From a virus: 38,047 bases of DNA. Below, in pieces: positions 36,710 to 38,047 of the stretch. The notes below the pieces were generated by a model. The model was not told where the DNA came from. It saw nothing but the letters and a program-made list of their open reading frames with translations, and did no database searches. Within the stretch, counting starts at the first letter, position 1, and every line of letters starts with the position of its first letter. The stretch is from positions 1-38,047 of IMG/VR virus record IMGVR_UViG_3300042475_001829, one strand, 5' to 3'. The position numbers were made by a program, and so were the translations under genes.

Positions 36710-36761
36710 GCTGTCGGAGCGGTCGGGCGGTAGTGGTACGCTACCGGGACAGGAGGCAGGT

Positions 36762-36929
36762 ATGCGGCAGCGTTGGACGGCGGATGAGGTGGGCGGGATC
36801 ACGGCGGTCGCGCTCGGGGCGATCGCACTGGCGGCGCCCGTGGTCGGGTTCGTGGCGTACTACGCCTGGCAGCTCGGCAAGCTCGGGTGGTGGGCGGCTG
36901 AGGCGCTCGCGGCGATCTTCGTCGGCTGA
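36762..36929 (+). CDS. Small membrane protein at the head of the packaging operon (55 aa)
   Basis: A 55-residue protein with a perfect AGGAGG 5 bases before the ATG. MRQRWTADEVGGI is followed by a hydrophobic segment (TAVALGAIALAAPVVGFVAY) and a second (WWAAEALAAIFVG). It is read in the same direction as terS and begins the rightward late block. Function is unknown. GGTAG/CTACC arms lie just upstream (36729-36745). Confidence 0.65.
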   Translation: MRQRWTADEVGGITAVALGAIALAAPVVGFVAYYAWQLGKLGWWAAEALAAIFVG

Positions 36930-36984
36930 CGTCGCGCGCGGCGGGTGTTGCGGAATCCGCCACGCGGTGGCAGTATCGCGACGC

Positions 36985-37512
36985 ATGAGCGCGGTCGCGA
37001 CCGAGATTTCAGAAACAGCCGTTAAACCAACGGAGAGCCCGCCAGTGCCGGCCAAGCGCCCGCGCGTAGGGACGGGCGTGCCCGGCCCAGGTCGCCCCAA
37101 AGGCTCTCAGGATCGCATTACGCGCACGATCAAGGATGCCATCGAGATGGCCGCGCGTGACTGCCATCCGCGGGGCCTGGCGGGCTGGCTGGTTGAGCGC
37201 GCGCAGGGCGGCGTACAAGACCGGCAGATCTTCGCGACGATGGTCGCCAAGGTGCTGCCCGCCCAGCTGCAGGCCCAGGTCGACGGGGCAATAGTTGTGC
37301 AGCTGCCCTGGCTGCAAGGGCGCAACGTGGGTGGGTTCGTCCCATCTGCGTCCCAGCACAACGTGATCGACGCGCAAGTCGTTGATATCACGATGGAAAA
37401 GGACGGCAACCTTCGGGTTAGTGACCCGAAGCCAGCGCTCGAGGCGCCCAAAAGCGCCCAATCCGACCCCCATCCCCCCATCGATCGGCAGGCGGGGGGT
37501 GGCGAGGAGTAG
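36985..37512 (+). CDS. terS: Terminase small subunit (175 aa)
   Basis: A 175-residue protein directly before terL. It recognises phage DNA and hands it to the large subunit for packaging. PGPGRPKGSQDRITRTIKDA is the N-terminal DNA-binding-type motif (G-R-P-K-G-S) of many phage small terminases. It is followed by helical HPRGLAGWLVERAQGG and DRQIFATMVAKVLPAQLQAQ. The C-terminal 60 residues are less ordered and Pro/Ala-rich. The ATG at 36985 has no strong Shine-Dalgarno; upstream in-frame codons look like shadow sequence. Confidence 0.8.
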   Translation: MSAVATEISETAVKPTESPPVPAKRPRVGTGVPGPGRPKGSQDRITRTIKDAIEMAARDCHPRGLAGWLVERAQGGVQDRQIFATMVAKVLPAQLQAQVDGAIVVQLPWLQGRNVGGFVPSASQHNVIDAQVVDITMEKDGNLRVSDPKPALEAPKSAQSDPHPPIDRQAGGGEE

Positions 37513-37562
37513 GGGGCCCCTCCCCCCTCTCCCGCATTCCCAAAAAGGGGTGTTGAGAAAAA

Positions 37563-38047
37563 ATGGACATCAACACCTACCGCCCCCGCGACGTATTTGT
37601 CCCGCTGCACAACCGCACCGCGCGCTGGGCGTGCGTTGTGGCGCACCGCCGCGCGGGCAAGACGGTCGCGATGTGCGCCGATCTCGTGGTGAGCGCGCTC
37701 GAGTGCAAGCACCCGAAGCCGCAGGTGGCGTACTTGGCACCGTTTCGCGAGCAGGCGAAGAAGGTCGCCTGGCAGTATTTGAAGGATTTAACGAAACCGC
37801 TCTGGGCAAAGCCGCCCAACGAGAGCGAGCTCAAGATCACCATCCACAACAACCGCCCAGGCGATCACAGCACGATCTACTGCGGCGGCAGTGACAACCC
37901 AGATTCGCTTCGAGGCCTCTACCTCGACGCGGTCGTGCTCGATGAGGTCGGCCAGATGCGCCCGAGCACCTGGTACTCCGTGGTGAGACCGGCTCTCAGT
38001 GATCGTCAAGGGAGTGCGATCTGGGCGGGGACTCCGGCTGGCAAGAA
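37563..38047 (+). CDS. terL: Terminase large subunit, N-terminal part (gene split by window ends)
   Basis: The start of the terL gene that continues at position 1; only 37563-37920 is unique. The ATG lies 50 bases after terS. The ATPase part is clear: an adenine-binding-type start (YRPRDVFVPLHNRTARWACV), Walker A with AHRRAGKT at residues 27-34, then VAYLAPFREQAKKVAWQYLK, and Walker B VVLDE near residue 125. H-R-R-A-G-K-T is the Walker A form of a branch of podovirus and siphovirus terminases. At about 445 residues in all, it is a compact TerL. Confidence 0.93.
   Translation, partial: MDINTYRPRDVFVPLHNRTARWACVVAHRRAGKTVAMCADLVVSALECKHPKPQVAYLAPFREQAKKVAWQYLKDLTKPLWAKPPNESELKITIHNNRPGDHSTIYCGGSDNPDSLRGLYLDAVVLDEVGQMRPSTWYSVVRPALSDRQGSAIWAGTPAGK
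37921..38047. repeat. Assembly terminal overlap, right copy
   Basis: These bases are identical to positions 1-127. They code for the same terL residues as the left end, so they should be counted once. Confidence 0.93.

Overview
The window is the complete genome of a temperate, short-tailed (podovirus-type) phage, assembled as a circle and written out linearly. The last 127 bases (37921-38047) repeat the first 127 exactly, so the unique genome is 37,920 bp, and the large terminase gene runs across the artificial ends. The base composition is high in G+C. The integration site carries the 3' half of a bacterial initiator tRNA-Met. The replication, recombination and regulator families are ones common in phages of Proteobacteria. 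A proteobacterial host, perhaps a betaproteobacterium, is therefore likely; this is inference.

Layout. (1) The right arm and the left two thirds (36762-38047, then 1-25870) are one rightward late block: a small membrane protein, terS, terL, portal, a group of fibre-like or decoration-like structural proteins, scaffold, major capsid protein, a probable decoration protein, tail adaptor, tail nozzle, an acidic protein carrying nine copies of a V-T-V-E-E-L motif, a GNAT-like acetyltransferase, three or four ejection-type proteins, a tail fibre with a C-terminal S74-type chaperone domain, and a lysis cassette ending in a zincin-like protein and a metallophosphoesterase. The capsid gene has its own promoter candidate, a structured leader of about 180 nt and hairpin terminators downstream. 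One small gene (8132-8335) runs backwards inside this block under its own promoter: a probable moron. (2) 25861-26087 is attP: a tRNA 3' fragment flanked on each side by a pair of direct repeats that look like integrase arm sites. (3) 26088-30595 is a leftward early operon: tyrosine integrase, overlapping excisionase-like gene, small PD-(D/E)XK nuclease, DUF3310, Cas4/RecB-like nuclease with four iron-sulfur-type cysteines, DUF669 protein, Sak4-like ATPase and a DUF7173-like protein. (4) 30676-33639 is the switch and replication region: a leftward repressor, a divergent Cro-like protein and a fused primase-helicase of the RepB'/RepA kind. (5) 33652-36454 is a leftward cassette of nine tightly coupled small genes, including a PAPS-reductase-like protein, facing the replication gene across a terminator. 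(6) 36467-36761 is a divergent non-coding region with an operator-like dyad, phased CGATCGC repeats and two large inverted repeats just before the packaging genes.

Regulation. Four promoter candidates (repressor, early operon, capsid gene, moron) share one architecture: a TTGC-type -35, a 17-bp spacer and an extended -10 preceded by TGC. A 17-bp dyad of the form GTTGCGA-CAA-TCGCAAC, or a variant, lies at several of the same places. A single repressor may therefore govern both early and late genes.

Functions are read from motifs and gene order only; no database search was possible.
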